Assembly (NCBI GenBank): GCA_019239825.1 | Contig: JAFAZK010000276.1 | Location: forward strand, 1-41,588 | Direction of reading: 5' to 3' | Origin: Verrucomicrobiota bacterium | GTDB lineage: Bacteria; Verrucomicrobiota; Verrucomicrobiia; Chthoniobacterales; JAFAMB01 | Length of the DNA stretch: 41,588 nucleotides | In this document: positions 1 through 8,249 of the stretch, one piece after another | Position numbering within the stretch: the stretch's first letter is position 1 | Layout of the letters: each line of letters starts with the position of its first letter | Made by a program: the position numbers and the translations under genes | The notes under the pieces: model-generated | Databases searched by the model: none | What the model was told of the DNA's origin: nothing | Seen by the model: the letters and a program-made list of their open reading frames with translations, nothing else

Positions 1-1128
1 GCTCAGATAATTTGCCAACAATTCGACCTTCTTCAGTTTGCCGGTGGAACGGCCAATCTCCTCACAAAGTTGGGCAAAATCGCCAAAACTTCCTGCCGCC
101 ACCGGATCGAGCCCTGCAATGTTTGGGACGGTGAGTGTCTCGTCAGCCGATAGCTCAATGGATAGTTCAAGTTGGTTGCCTTCTCCCAGAGCCCAAGCTT
201 CGATCCCTTGCCGTCGTAGATCTTCTGCAAATTCGCGGGCATAGCCGTGCACTGTCAAAACCCGCTTCGGCTGAATTAACTCCACATAGCGAAGCAGATC
301 GGGATAGTCAGCGTGATCTGACAAAGGAAATGCAGCATCGCACTGGTAACGATGAACAGCGCCCGGATTGAGTGCCCAACCTGTAAGAATAGCGGTCCGA
401 CGCGGCTTAATATTCTGGACTAGTCTCGTGCCATTCACATAAGGCGGGCAAAGCAGAACGCTGCCGGCAAGATCATCTCCCCTATAAAGACTGAATGGAG
501 GTAAGTGATGATATTTGTCGTTATAGACCTTCGTCATTTGATAAACGCTGGAATGCAGCCGGACCACCAGATCGGTACCATGCAATGCAGCGAGAATTTC
601 CTGTGCCTTTCCAAGTGAGTATCCAAATAGAATCGGGGTAGCCCCCTCTTCGATGGTCTCGCGGCAAAATTTAATCAACTCCGCAATAACCTGTTCGGTG
701 GGAGGAAACACGAATCGGGAAAGACCAAAAGTAGTTTCCATCACCAAGGTCTCTGCTGGTCTCCAAGCAATCTTTTCGGCCGCGCGTCCGGGCCGGAGCT
801 TGAAGTCACCGGTATATAAAAATGAGCCGGCATAGCTTTGCACAAAGAGTTGCGCCGATCCATAGATGTGGCCGGCGGGCAACAGGGTTAGTTCGGCGCC
901 TCGGAAGGGAAAAGGAACTAGGAACGGTAACCGGTGTTCAATCCGATCACCGGGCAGGCGCAGTCCCATTAGTTGCGCAGTAATCTCTGTTAAAATGACT
1001 TCGCGGTGATTCCCAATGTGGTCGCTATGGGCGTGGGAGATAAATGCCGTTTCCCGCTCATCCCACGGATCAAGCCATAGATCTAGTGATGGTAGATAGA
1101 CACCCCGTTCGTATTGGACATCGATCAT
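1..1128 (-). CDS. MBL-fold DNA exonuclease fused to ATP-dependent DNA ligase (5' part; cut by window edge)
   Basis: An open leftward frame without a stop runs from ATG at 1128 to base 1, giving the first 376 residues. Residues 31-37 hold the metal-binding motif SHAHSDH (H32, H34, D36, H37). Further metallo-beta-lactamase blocks follow: PAGHIYGSAQ, YTGDFKLRP and PLSDHADY. This is the pattern of the ligase-associated exonuclease family (beta-CASP/MBL). After about residue 350 the frame continues without a stop into FGDFAQLCEEIGRSTGKL, which resembles the start of the N-terminal domain of ATP-dependent DNA ligases. The protein is therefore probably an exonuclease-ligase fusion. In pseudomonads and other bacteria these are separate neighbouring genes of a repair cluster (LigC1-type ligase, exonuclease, Lhr helicase, phosphoesterase). 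The nucleotidyltransferase domain would lie outside the window. The MBL domain is secure; the fusion is inferred from about 25 residues. Confidence 0.85.
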   Translation of the reverse strand, partial: MIDVQYERGVYLPSLDLWLDPWDERETAFISHAHSDHIGNHREVILTEITAQLMGLRLPGDRIEHRLPFLVPFPFRGAELTLLPAGHIYGSAQLFVQSYAGSFLYTGDFKLRPGRAAEKIAWRPAETLVMETTFGLSRFVFPPTEQVIAELIKFCRETIEEGATPILFGYSLGKAQEILAALHGTDLVVRLHSSVYQMTKVYNDKYHHLPPFSLYRGDDLAGSVLLCPPYVNGTRLVQNIKPRRTAILTGWALNPGAVHRYQCDAAFPLSDHADYPDLLRYVELIQPKRVLTVHGYAREFAEDLRRQGIEAWALGEGNQLELSIELSADETLTVPNIAGLDPVAAGSFGDFAQLCEEIGRSTGKLKKVELLANYLS

Positions 1129-1176
1129 TAGCAGATACTTCAGCCTAACTAAGGCGATAACATTGCATGCCCAAGG

Positions 1177-1485
1177 CCTGGAGGGGAGCCGCTTTTACGC
1201 GTTGAAAACCTCACCGCAGGAGCGGAGAATGAAGCGTCCGGAGACACCGCTAAACCCGCGGGCAGGGGCCCCGGGAACTAGCCAACGTGATATTCTGGCA
1301 AGCGCCCTGTGCCGTAGCGGATCCAAGCGCCCTGCTGATAGATCTGCATCATCATGTGACGTTCCCGGGAGCCGCTTGTCTACCCCCGAAGTCTTTCGCT
1401 GGCTGCCAAGCTATAGAACTGCCACCCTGGTCCCGCGGCCGCGGGACGACTCTCGGCGCGGGACGACTTTCGCAGGACTCTTGGC
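1177..1485. repeat. Partial copy of the GGGAGCCGCYT nested repeat; otherwise non-coding spacer
   Basis: The 1129-1614 spacer separates divergent genes and holds no convincing gene. At 1177-1196 it has CCTGGAGGGGAGCCGCTTTT and at 1361-1378 GTTCCCGGGAGCCGCTTG, two forward copies of the core found four times in each full element at 9.1-9.56 kb and 19.48-19.78 kb. The reverse copies that complete the nested hairpin are not seen, so this copy looks degenerate. A perfect 16-base palindrome (TCCCGCGGCCGCGGGA, near 1431-1446) and a direct repeat of GCGGGACGACT (about 1440-1470) lie beside it. Confidence 0.6.
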
Positions 1486-1614
1486 GTTCTTGACAGCTGA
1501 GAACGTTCACAAAAGACTTGTGATTTTCAGGCCGGAGCCAGCTCCTACCCGTGCAACCACGGTCTCGGCCTCGGCAGAAACTGCGATTTGACACGGCCCT
1601 AAGAGATCGGTTTT

Positions 1615-2151
1615 ATGGTGCTAATGAAGAAGGCGCTCGGCGTGGCATTCTTTTTCCTCGTATTAGCGAAGAATCTTTCGCTCGCTTACGACAATCCTTT
1701 GCCTCTGCCGCAAGCCAACGTACTCCCCCTCGAGCTGAACGAGCAGTTCGAGTTTCGCAAATTCGATATTTTCATCAATGCCGAACTCCGTCCCCGGGCT
1801 ACTCCGATGGTGACACGAGAGCTGATGGTCTACATGGAGCGTCACCGGGCTACGTGGGGAGCAATTGACGGCGAAGAGACTAATGCCAAGACGGGCGAAT
1901 TTTTCACCTTCTTCTGGCGTGCGAAACGCCAGGCAGATCTGACCTTGCGTTTCGAGTACCGACAGTCCAATCTTAAGAATCTAGTACAAGCGAGAGAAAT
2001 ACAATATCCAGCGGCCCGCGGGAGCCATGAGTCTCATTTCGATATCTTGGGGAACGACTACTCAGAGGACGGACGCGTGACTTCTTGGCGGGCGTTACTC
2101 ATTGAAAATCAGAAGATTGTGGCGTTATTGCAATCCCGAGCCTGGAGGTAG
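1615..2151 (+). CDS. Hypothetical secreted protein
   Basis: A 178-residue protein with a basic start (MKK, at internal ATG 1624) and a hydrophobic stretch (ALGVAFFFLVLAKNLSLA), which reads as a cleavable Sec signal peptide. ATG 1624 is therefore the likelier start than 1615. The mature part has no motif I recognise. It is mixed alpha/beta in character with many aromatic and charged residues, such as FEFRKFDIFINAELRP and FFTFFWRAKR, and no cysteines. Its 3' end meets the STAS gene (overlapping it if that gene starts at the earlier TTG, 2102), so the two are probably co-transcribed. It could be an envelope-stress component of the following phosphatase/chaperone operon, but that rests on position only. 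Confidence 0.6.
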   Translation: MVLMKKALGVAFFFLVLAKNLSLAYDNPLPLPQANVLPLELNEQFEFRKFDIFINAELRPRATPMVTRELMVYMERHRATWGAIDGEETNAKTGEFFTFFWRAKRQADLTLRFEYRQSNLKNLVQAREIQYPAARGSHESHFDILGNDYSEDGRVTSWRALLIENQKIVALLQSRAWR

Positions 2152-2170
2152 AAGGGGGTTTGGCGAGAAT

Positions 2171-2725
2171 TTGACAGAAAAAGAGCAAACTACGTATATT
2201 CAGGGGTCTGTGAGTTTACCAGCTTCCATACTGGTAGGGGTGACCGGAAATGCGGTCTATATCAAGGTGCGAGGGAAAGGGTCCTTTCAAAACAGTCCGG
2301 CCCTAAAGGAGTTCGCGCGCCAAATGCTCGAACGCGGTCATCGTATTTTCGCGTTTGACCTTGGCGAATGCACTGTGATGGACTCCACCTTCATGGGAAC
2401 CCTGGCTGGCATGGCACTTCGCTTACGCGAATCCGGAGGCACCCTACTGGTTCGCAATGTGAACGAGCGCAATTACGAGCTTTTACGCAATTTGGGGTTG
2501 AATAACCTGTTTTCGATCGAGCCGAGTTCAGAGTTCCCGACGGTCGGGTCGACCAACGGCGAATCCGCATTGGATACCCAAGGTGACCTGTCCCGGTCGG
2601 AACAAGCAGCTTGTATGATCGACGCTCACGAAGCTCTGGTCGACGCTGCCCCAGAAAATCTCGCGCGCTTCAAAGATGTTCTGGAATACCTCAAACAAGA
2701 CTTGCGCGCTGGGGCGGCCAAGTAA
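2171..2725 (+). CDS. STAS-domain protein (anti-sigma factor antagonist type)
   Basis: A STAS domain spans about residues 15-120 of a 185-residue protein. The hallmark strand-loop-helix is AFDLGECTVMDSTFMG, in which S72 (numbered from TTG 2171) is the residue phosphorylated in SpoIIAA/RsbV relatives. TTG 2171 is preferred because the purine-rich GAAGGGGG at about 2151-2158 precedes it; an earlier TTG at 2102 would overlap the upstream gene by 50 bases. A C-terminal extension (about 120-185) is acidic and ends in a predicted helix with no recognised domain. The gene lies 10 bases upstream of a SpoIIE-type phosphatase, the enzyme class that dephosphorylates such antagonists. The two therefore probably form a partner-switching pair. 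No anti-sigma kinase (RsbW type) or sigma factor lies in the window. Confidence 0.85.
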   Translation: MTEKEQTTYIQGSVSLPASILVGVTGNAVYIKVRGKGSFQNSPALKEFARQMLERGHRIFAFDLGECTVMDSTFMGTLAGMALRLRESGGTLLVRNVNERNYELLRNLGLNNLFSIEPSSEFPTVGSTNGESALDTQGDLSRSEQAACMIDAHEALVDAAPENLARFKDVLEYLKQDLRAGAAK

Positions 2726-2735
2726 CGGTGAATAA

Positions 2736-4172
2736 ATGTCGTCCATCCTGCTCATCGGGCTGGTCATCGCACTAGCTATCGGGTGGACGTTCTTTTTCAG
2801 AAAGCAACAACGCACAATCACCCAACTGAAACACGCTCGAGAAGAGCTGCAGTTGGAGGAAAGCAGGGTTTTTGATTTTCTACACGGGCTAGGAGCAGCC
2901 TTCTCGGGCGACCTACATCCTTCCGACTTGCATCGTTTGATTGTCGAAGGGGCCATGCGAATCGTCGACGCGCGTGGCGGCGCTCTCTATCTCTCAGATC
3001 GAACCGGCAAGATGCTATTGCCGACCTTCCTCTCACCCGGGTGTCCCCCATTGGTCGAGGTGCCGAAATCGATTCTGATGCAAAGCGGCACCAACACTTC
3101 GGCGATCGACAGTTTTCTGCGCCTGCAACCGGTCAAATCAGGCGAGGGATTGTTGGGCATGGTTTGGGAAAAACGGGAACCGGTTTTTTTGTCTAGCAGT
3201 GATGATGACTCACGCTTGGCCGGCCTTAAGAGTAGCACTCAGCAAATCGATTCCGTCATGGTCGCCCCACTGCTTTATGGAAGTCAGAATTTAGGAGTTT
3301 TAGCCGTCGCTAATGGCGCCATGAGCACGCCGTTTACGCCTCCGGATTTTATCGTTTTCCAATCGATCGTGGAGCAATCGGCCTTCGCTCTGTGCAATGC
3401 CATTGTCTACTCGGAAGCGGCCGAGAAACGCCGTATCGACCGAGACCTGGACACTGCGCGGGATATCCAACGCATTCTACTCCCTGCGGCTCCCCCTGAT
3501 ATTCCCGGATACGAAATCGCCGGCGTTAATATCCCAGCCGGCCAAGTCAGCGGGGATTACTATGATTACATTCCTATCGCCGCCAACCGGTTCGGGATTG
3601 CAATTGCGGATGTTTGCGGGAAAGGCGTGCCTGCCTCGCTGATTATGGCGATGTGCCGCAGTGTTCTACGCTCGGTCGCGCCTTCCAGCTCGTCTGCCGC
3701 CAGAGTCTTACACCAGGTCAATCGCCAGTTATACCCTGATATCCGGGAGGACATGTTCATCAGCATGGCCTACCTTATTGTGGAAAAAGGTAGCGAGAGT
3801 TTGGTGCTGGCTCGCGCCGGCCACGACGCTCCACTCCTCTACAGGACAGGCACTCGATCGGTCGAAAAGATTAACCCTCCCGGTATGGCCCTCGGAATTG
3901 ACAGCGGGGGCGTTTTCGATAGGGTGACTGGCGATTTTACAGTCCGCCTGGAGAGTGGGGATTGTCTGATCCTCTACACTGATGGAGTGACTGAAGCACT
4001 TGACAGCAATGGCATAGAATTCGGGATTGCGAGATTGATCGAGGTGATCAAAGAGAGCGCCGACGAAAGTGCACAAACGGTCGTCGTTCAAGTAACCGAA
4101 AAGGTACGGTCCTTCGTCGGTAGCCAGCCTCAAAACGATGACATCACCTTGGTCGCCATTCGGAAAGTATGA
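2736..4172 (+). CDS. Membrane-anchored GAF-SpoIIE (PP2C-type) serine phosphatase, RsbU-like
   Basis: This 478-residue protein starts with one membrane segment (SSILLIGLVIALAIGWTFFF, residues 2-21), followed by a short coiled coil (about 25-45). A GAF domain covers about 45-225 and a SpoIIE/PP2C phosphatase domain about 250-478. Metal-binding and catalytic blocks are visible: SGDYYDY, ADVCGKGVPA, YTDGVTEA and the terminal QNDDITLVAI. It is predicted to dephosphorylate a STAS antagonist, most simply the neighbour ending at 2725, in response to a signal bound by the GAF domain. Its stop overlaps the grpE start by four bases (ATGA), so translation is probably coupled to the chaperone genes. That arrangement suggests stress signalling and chaperone supply are made together. 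Confidence 0.92.
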   Translation: MSSILLIGLVIALAIGWTFFFRKQQRTITQLKHAREELQLEESRVFDFLHGLGAAFSGDLHPSDLHRLIVEGAMRIVDARGGALYLSDRTGKMLLPTFLSPGCPPLVEVPKSILMQSGTNTSAIDSFLRLQPVKSGEGLLGMVWEKREPVFLSSSDDDSRLAGLKSSTQQIDSVMVAPLLYGSQNLGVLAVANGAMSTPFTPPDFIVFQSIVEQSAFALCNAIVYSEAAEKRRIDRDLDTARDIQRILLPAAPPDIPGYEIAGVNIPAGQVSGDYYDYIPIAANRFGIAIADVCGKGVPASLIMAMCRSVLRSVAPSSSSAARVLHQVNRQLYPDIREDMFISMAYLIVEKGSESLVLARAGHDAPLLYRTGTRSVEKINPPGMALGIDSGGVFDRVTGDFTVRLESGDCLILYTDGVTEALDSNGIEFGIARLIEVIKESADESAQTVVVQVTEKVRSFVGSQPQNDDITLVAIRKV

Positions 4173-4816
4173 GTGAGCCATCAGAAGATTTTAAAACCAA
4201 AGAACACGCTGAGATTTGCGATAACACTGAAAAGCAGGATAAGAAGTTCGTGACGAATCTAGGAACCAATGACCCAGAAGCAGGCGCGCCGGAACCAAAT
4301 AAAACCGGTGATGCATTGGCAGATCCCGATAGCCGGATAGCCGAATTGCAAGCGGAGCTGACCAAATACAAAGATGCCGCCCTTCGCGCGACAGCCGACC
4401 TGGATAACTATCGCAAGAGAGTGTCCAGGGAACGCGACGAATCGACGAAATTCGCGAACACCGCTTTCCTGGAACGGCTCATACCGATTCTTGATAATTT
4501 CGAGCTTGGCCTTCAGGCTGCGCGCAACGCCCCAGAAGCTGCCCCGATCGTGAGCGGGTTAGCGATGGTCTACAAACAACTTCAGGACTTCCTTACCGAT
4601 AGCGGAGTCGAAACCATCGACGCTACCGGACAAACCTTTGATCCCAACCTTCATGAGGCTTTGGCCCAAGAGGAAAATCACAAGATCCCAGAGGGTAAGG
4701 TCATTCGCCAGGTGCGAAAAGGATATCGCTTACGAGACCGGCTGTTACGCCCGGCCAATGTCGTAGTCTCGAAAGGCGCCCCCCAGCAAGTAGCTGCCGG
4801 GGGAGAAGGAGAGTAG
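4169..4816 (+). CDS. grpE: GrpE nucleotide exchange factor
   Basis: A 215-residue GrpE, the ADP-release factor for DnaK. Residues 1-50 are an acidic, low-complexity tail. A long coiled coil (about 50-110, with IAELQAELTKYKDAALR and DLDNYRKR) leads into the four-helix bundle (LIPILDNFELGL) and the C-terminal beta domain (NLHEALAQEE, VIRQVRKGYRLRDRLLRPANVVVS), which matches the family signature. Length is normal. The ATG sits in an ATGA overlap with the phosphatase gene, and dnaJ begins 3 bases after the stop. dnaK itself is not in the window. Confidence 0.96.
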   Translation: MSEPSEDFKTKEHAEICDNTEKQDKKFVTNLGTNDPEAGAPEPNKTGDALADPDSRIAELQAELTKYKDAALRATADLDNYRKRVSRERDESTKFANTAFLERLIPILDNFELGLQAARNAPEAAPIVSGLAMVYKQLQDFLTDSGVETIDATGQTFDPNLHEALAQEENHKIPEGKVIRQVRKGYRLRDRLLRPANVVVSKGAPQQVAAGGEGE

Positions 4817-4819
4817 GTG

Positions 4820-5977
4820 ATGGCTACCAAGCGGGACTATTATGAAGTCTTGGGCGTCGAACGAAAGGCTTCAATCGAAGACCTCAAAAAGGCTTACCGC
4901 AGGCTCGCGGTAAAATATCATCCCGATAAGAACCCAGGCGACCCGACCGCCGAAGAAAAATTCAAAGAAATCGGTGAGGCTTACGAGGTACTCATGGACC
5001 CGAACAAGCGGGCAGCCTACGACCAATTTGGTCACGCCGCATTCTCACCGGGAGCAGGCGCTGGACGCGGAGGGGGCGGCGGGTTCCACGACCCATTCGA
5101 TATTTTCCGCGAGGTATTCGGCGGAATGGCCGGCGAGGGTTCAGGCAGCATTTTCGATCAACTGTTTGGCACGGGTGCCAGTCCACGGGATCGAAGCGGC
5201 CGGCAACGTGGATCCGATCTTCGCTACGATCTGCAGATCACTCTGGAAGAAGCCGCTTTCGGTACCGAAAGAGAGATCGAAATTCTCAAGCACGATACCT
5301 GTACCCGCTGCAATGCGACCGGCGCAGAGGCCGGTTCTAAGGCCACTACTTGCCCTACTTGTCACGGGCGTGGTCAAGTCGTTACGTCGCGCGGCTTTTT
5401 CCAAGTCTCGCAAACTTGTCCTCGCTGCCGGGGAACAGGCCAAGTTATCGAACGTCCTTGCCGAGATTGCCAAGGCGAGGGCCGCCTTGAGAAACGCTCC
5501 CGGATCAAGCTCAAGATTCCCGCGGGGATCGATGATGGAGCCAAGCTGCGATCAATGCGAAATGGCGAAGCCGGCGTCCGCGGAGGCCAGTCCGGCGATT
5601 TGTATGTGGTAATTCATATCCGCGAGCACGAGATCTTTTCCCGGGATGAAGACGACCTGTTTTGCGAAGTACCCATCGCGTTCGCCTCAGCCGCCCTGGG
5701 AGGAGAACTGAAGGTTCCAACGTTGCAAGGGCAGGCAATGCTTAAGATTCCGCCAGGAACCCAAAGCGGTACTCAGTTCCGGCTGCGAGGGTATGGGATC
5801 ACCAACATTGATAGCAAGACTAAGGGCGATTTACGGGTGCGCGTCCTGGTTGAAGTACCGACCAGACTGAATGGCGAGCAGCGAAAGAAATTGGAAGAGT
5901 TTGCTGCCTCCTGCGGGGACGACAACACCCCCATCCATCGAACGTTTTTCGATAAGGCGAAGGACTTCTTCCGCTAA
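4820..5977 (+). CDS. dnaJ: Chaperone DnaJ (Hsp40, class A)
   Basis: A complete class-A DnaJ. The J domain (residues about 5-70) carries YHPDKNPGD with the HPD tripeptide that activates DnaK ATPase. A Gly/Phe-rich linker (about 75-130, [17 protein letters not shown]) follows. The zinc-binding region has all four CxxCxGxG repeats: [24 protein letters not shown] and CRDCQGEG. The two C-terminal substrate-binding domains come last. ATG 4820 fits family length; GTG 4817 lies directly before it. The gene directly follows grpE in the same operon. A second, reduced DnaJ-like protein is encoded at 26.4 kb. Confidence 0.97.
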   Translation: MATKRDYYEVLGVERKASIEDLKKAYRRLAVKYHPDKNPGDPTAEEKFKEIGEAYEVLMDPNKRAAYDQFGHAAFSPGAGAGRGGGGGFHDPFDIFREVFGGMAGEGSGSIFDQLFGTGASPRDRSGRQRGSDLRYDLQITLEEAAFGTEREIEILKHDTCTRCNATGAEAGSKATTCPTCHGRGQVVTSRGFFQVSQTCPRCRGTGQVIERPCRDCQGEGRLEKRSRIKLKIPAGIDDGAKLRSMRNGEAGVRGGQSGDLYVVIHIREHEIFSRDEDDLFCEVPIAFASAALGGELKVPTLQGQAMLKIPPGTQSGTQFRLRGYGITNIDSKTKGDLRVRVLVEVPTRLNGEQRKKLEEFAASCGDDNTPIHRTFFDKAKDFFR

Positions 5978-6009
5978 TAGTCCATTTTTGCGCTCGGCAT
6001 TTGGCGTTC

Positions 6010-6033
6010 CTCGATGTTAGGTCGAGCTTTTTT
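6010..6033 (+). terminator. Weak candidate intrinsic terminator after dnaJ
   Basis: A short stem (CTCGA/TCGAG, 7-base loop) is followed by CTTTTTT, 33 bases after the dnaJ stop. The stem has only five pairs, so this is tentative. Confidence 0.35.
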
Positions 6034-6147
6034 ACAACGGATCTCTCAGAAGGCCAATCAACACCTATCTTAAATAACACCGATTAGCCCAGGATAGCGG
6101 TGCTGCGTAGCAAGAGCGCCAAAGGCCAAACATCAAACGCGAACGTC

Positions 6148-6909
6148 ATGCAGACTCACAGGTTTTTTATTCAGCCTGAATCGTGGTCTCCTGATCGACT
6201 GGAACTTGATCAGGACGAAGCACATCACTGCATCGATGTCATCCGAGCTACCGTTGGGCAGCGGATCGTCGTGTTTAATGGGCGTGGCACTGAAGCAGTA
6301 GCCGAGATTTCCGGAATCGCGAAATCTCGGGTTCAGCTAAAGACTCTGCAGATATCGCAGACACCACCGTTGCCTTGCGCCATCACGCTGGCGCAAGCGA
6401 TCCCGAAGGGCAAGAACATGGACTTGATCATCCAGAAAGGGACCGAACTCGGTGTGTCGAAGATCGTTCCAATAATTTCCGAACGCACGGTGGTTCAGGT
6501 CGAACCGGATGAGGCCAAGAAAAAGACGGAAAAATGGCGGCAGATCGTTATCGAAGCCGCCAAGCAATGCGGCCAGAGCCGGCTACCGGAAGTGAGTCCA
6601 CCGGTGACACCGAAGCAATTTTTCGCTGACGTTGATCGGTACGATATTGCGTTGATTGCTTCATTACAAAGTGATGCCCGGACCTTCAAAAGTGCTCTCT
6701 CGGATTTTCGGGAACAGAACGGCAGGCGTCCAAAGAGTGTACTTGTCTTAGTTGGACCCGAAGGAGATTTCACTCCGGCGGAAGCCGCGTTAGCAAAGAG
6801 TGCCGGTTGTTTGCCGGTCTCCTTGGGTCCGATTGTCCTGCGAACAGAGACCGCCGCAATTTACTGTTTGAGCGTTCTATCGTACGAGTTACAAGGGGAA
6901 GAAATGTGA
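6148..6909 (+). CDS. rsmE: 16S rRNA (uracil-1498-N3)-methyltransferase
   Basis: A SPOUT-fold methyltransferase of the RsmE family, predicted to methylate U1498 of 16S rRNA using S-adenosylmethionine. Family features are the N-terminal PUA-like part (THRFFIQPESW, DEAHHCIDVIRATVGQRI), the central ITLAQAIPKGKNMDLIIQKGTELGV block, and the C-terminal knot with GPEGDFTPAE and SLGPIVLRTETAA. ATG 6148 gives 253 residues, the usual length, with the typical M-x-RFF start. An upstream ATG at 6100 would add 16 residues with no family match. The gene stands 170 bases after dnaJ; rsmE beside dnaJ is also a common arrangement in other phyla. Confidence 0.94.
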   Translation: MQTHRFFIQPESWSPDRLELDQDEAHHCIDVIRATVGQRIVVFNGRGTEAVAEISGIAKSRVQLKTLQISQTPPLPCAITLAQAIPKGKNMDLIIQKGTELGVSKIVPIISERTVVQVEPDEAKKKTEKWRQIVIEAAKQCGQSRLPEVSPPVTPKQFFADVDRYDIALIASLQSDARTFKSALSDFREQNGRRPKSVLVLVGPEGDFTPAEAALAKSAGCLPVSLGPIVLRTETAAIYCLSVLSYELQGEEM

Positions 6910-6927
6910 ACCCCAGGCAATCAGGTT

Positions 6928-7094
6928 AACCACGAACGGACGCGAAAGCACAAGCGATTAAACAACCGCAGATTAACGCAGAGATGCACGCAGATGTCGG
7001 AAAATTGGGGATTCGTTGCCGCGAGACTTCATCTGCGTCTATCTGCGTTCATCTGCGGTTGCTCTCTTATCCTATTAGTTCACGTCCGTTCGCG
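6928..7094. repeat. Palindromic intergenic repeat with ATCTGCG-type arms
   Basis: The inner arms are 6964-6996 (AACCGCAGATTAACGCAGAG onward) and 7030-7060 (CATCTGCGTCTATCTGCGTT onward), near-perfect reverse complements around a 33-base loop. The outer arms CACGAACGGACGCG (about 6931-6944) and CACGTCCGTTCGCG (about 7081-7094) also pair. The element fills the rsmE-amidase gap and overlaps the first possible start of the amidase gene. Confidence 0.75.
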
Positions 7095-8249
7095 CCCGTC
7101 CGCCGTAACTTTTGGTCAAGCATCACTTCTCGAATTCGCAGCGAAGGGCGATCCATTCGTGGTTTTCTTCTCGCCACCGTTCTGCTTTTCAGTTTTGCGG
7201 TTAGCCGGGCATCCGCTTACGATTGGACCATCATCAAAGAGAATGGACGTGACTACATTCCTTTGACGGACGTCACCCGTTTCTACGATTTCAATACCGC
7301 AGAATTCTCTAACGGCGTCGCTGCGCTCAATTGCGCTGCCGTGCATCTTCAGTGTGCATCGGGCTCGCGAGACCTTTATTTGAATGGGCTGAAATTCGTT
7401 CTTAGTCTCCCGGTTCTCGATATCCAGGATAGGTTTTGTATCTCTCGCTTGGATCTAGCGAAGTTGGTCGATCCGGTGCTACGTCCGACCAAAATATCTG
7501 CCTCGCCCGTACGAACGGTGGTCATCGACGCCGGACATGGAGGGGCGGATTCTGGCGCCCGGGGCCCCTTAGGTAATGAAAAAGATTTTACCCTCGATGT
7601 AGCGCTCAGAGCCCGTGACCTTTTCACCAGGGCCGGTTTCAACGTGCGGATGACTCGCTCCAGCGACGTCTACGTTCCTCTCGAAACCCGAGCGCTATTT
7701 GCCAGTTTTCAACCAAACGCGGTCTTCCTAAGCATCCATTTCAATTACGGCATGGGCCCCACCGCGGAAGGAGTTGAAACCTATTGCCTTGCGCCGAGAG
7801 GGGTCCCATCAACCAACGATTCCGGCCTCACCTTCGCTGATTTTCAGAATTGCACCGGCAATGTCCGGGACTCCGAAAATATCGATCTGGCGACCGCCAT
7901 TCATGCGTCACTCATTACCCGCCTCGTCGTTCCCGACCGCGGAGTTAAGCGGGCCCGGTTTGTGGTATTGCGGAACAACGCGATTCCCGGTGTGTTGATC
8001 GAAGGGGGATTCCTCACCAACCCCCGGGACGCGCTTCGGGTCGCGTCACCGGCCTATCGGGAATTATTAGCGGACGCCATTGTGCGCGGGGTGATATCCT
8101 ATAATCGGGCAATTGCTCGAGGATCCCACGGACCGCCCGCGGCGATCTCCGCTAAACCTCCGCCAGTGGGAGCTTCAGAAACTTTCTCAGGCAGCCTCAT
8201 CTGGGATCCACTCACTTCCAATGTCTACTCTCGAGACGTCGAACCCTAG
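6984..8249 (+). CDS. N-acetylmuramoyl-L-alanine amidase (Amidase_3), exported
   Basis: A zinc amidase that cleaves the bond between muramic acid and the peptide stem of peptidoglycan in the periplasm. The catalytic domain (about residues 172-385) contains VVIDAGHGGADSGARG (zinc His), NEKDF (zinc Glu), SIHFNYG (zinc His) and LIEGGFLTNPRD (catalytic Glu). Before it, at about 80-165, a region with DYIPLTDV resembles copper amine oxidase N-terminal-like (stalk) domains. A signal peptide core (GFLLATVLLFSFAVSRASA) ends near residue 78, so the first 50 or so residues are suspect. They lie inside a palindromic repeat, and the true start may be TTG 7059 or later. The 3' end overlaps murI by 29 bases, which suggests a wall-synthesis pair. 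Confidence 0.88.
   Translation: MHADVGKLGIRCRETSSASICVHLRLLSYPISSRPFAPVRRNFWSSITSRIRSEGRSIRGFLLATVLLFSFAVSRASAYDWTIIKENGRDYIPLTDVTRFYDFNTAEFSNGVAALNCAAVHLQCASGSRDLYLNGLKFVLSLPVLDIQDRFCISRLDLAKLVDPVLRPTKISASPVRTVVIDAGHGGADSGARGPLGNEKDFTLDVALRARDLFTRAGFNVRMTRSSDVYVPLETRALFASFQPNAVFLSIHFNYGMGPTAEGVETYCLAPRGVPSTNDSGLTFADFQNCTGNVRDSENIDLATAIHASLITRLVVPDRGVKRARFVVLRNNAIPGVLIEGGFLTNPRDALRVASPAYRELLADAIVRGVISYNRAIARGSHGPPAAISAKPPPVGASETFSGSLIWDPLTSNVYSRDVEP

Noticed and set aside
1163-1591. 142-residue rightward frame before the secreted hypothetical
   Set aside because: It runs through repeat DNA, is very rich in Arg/Pro/Ser and shares no features with real proteins.
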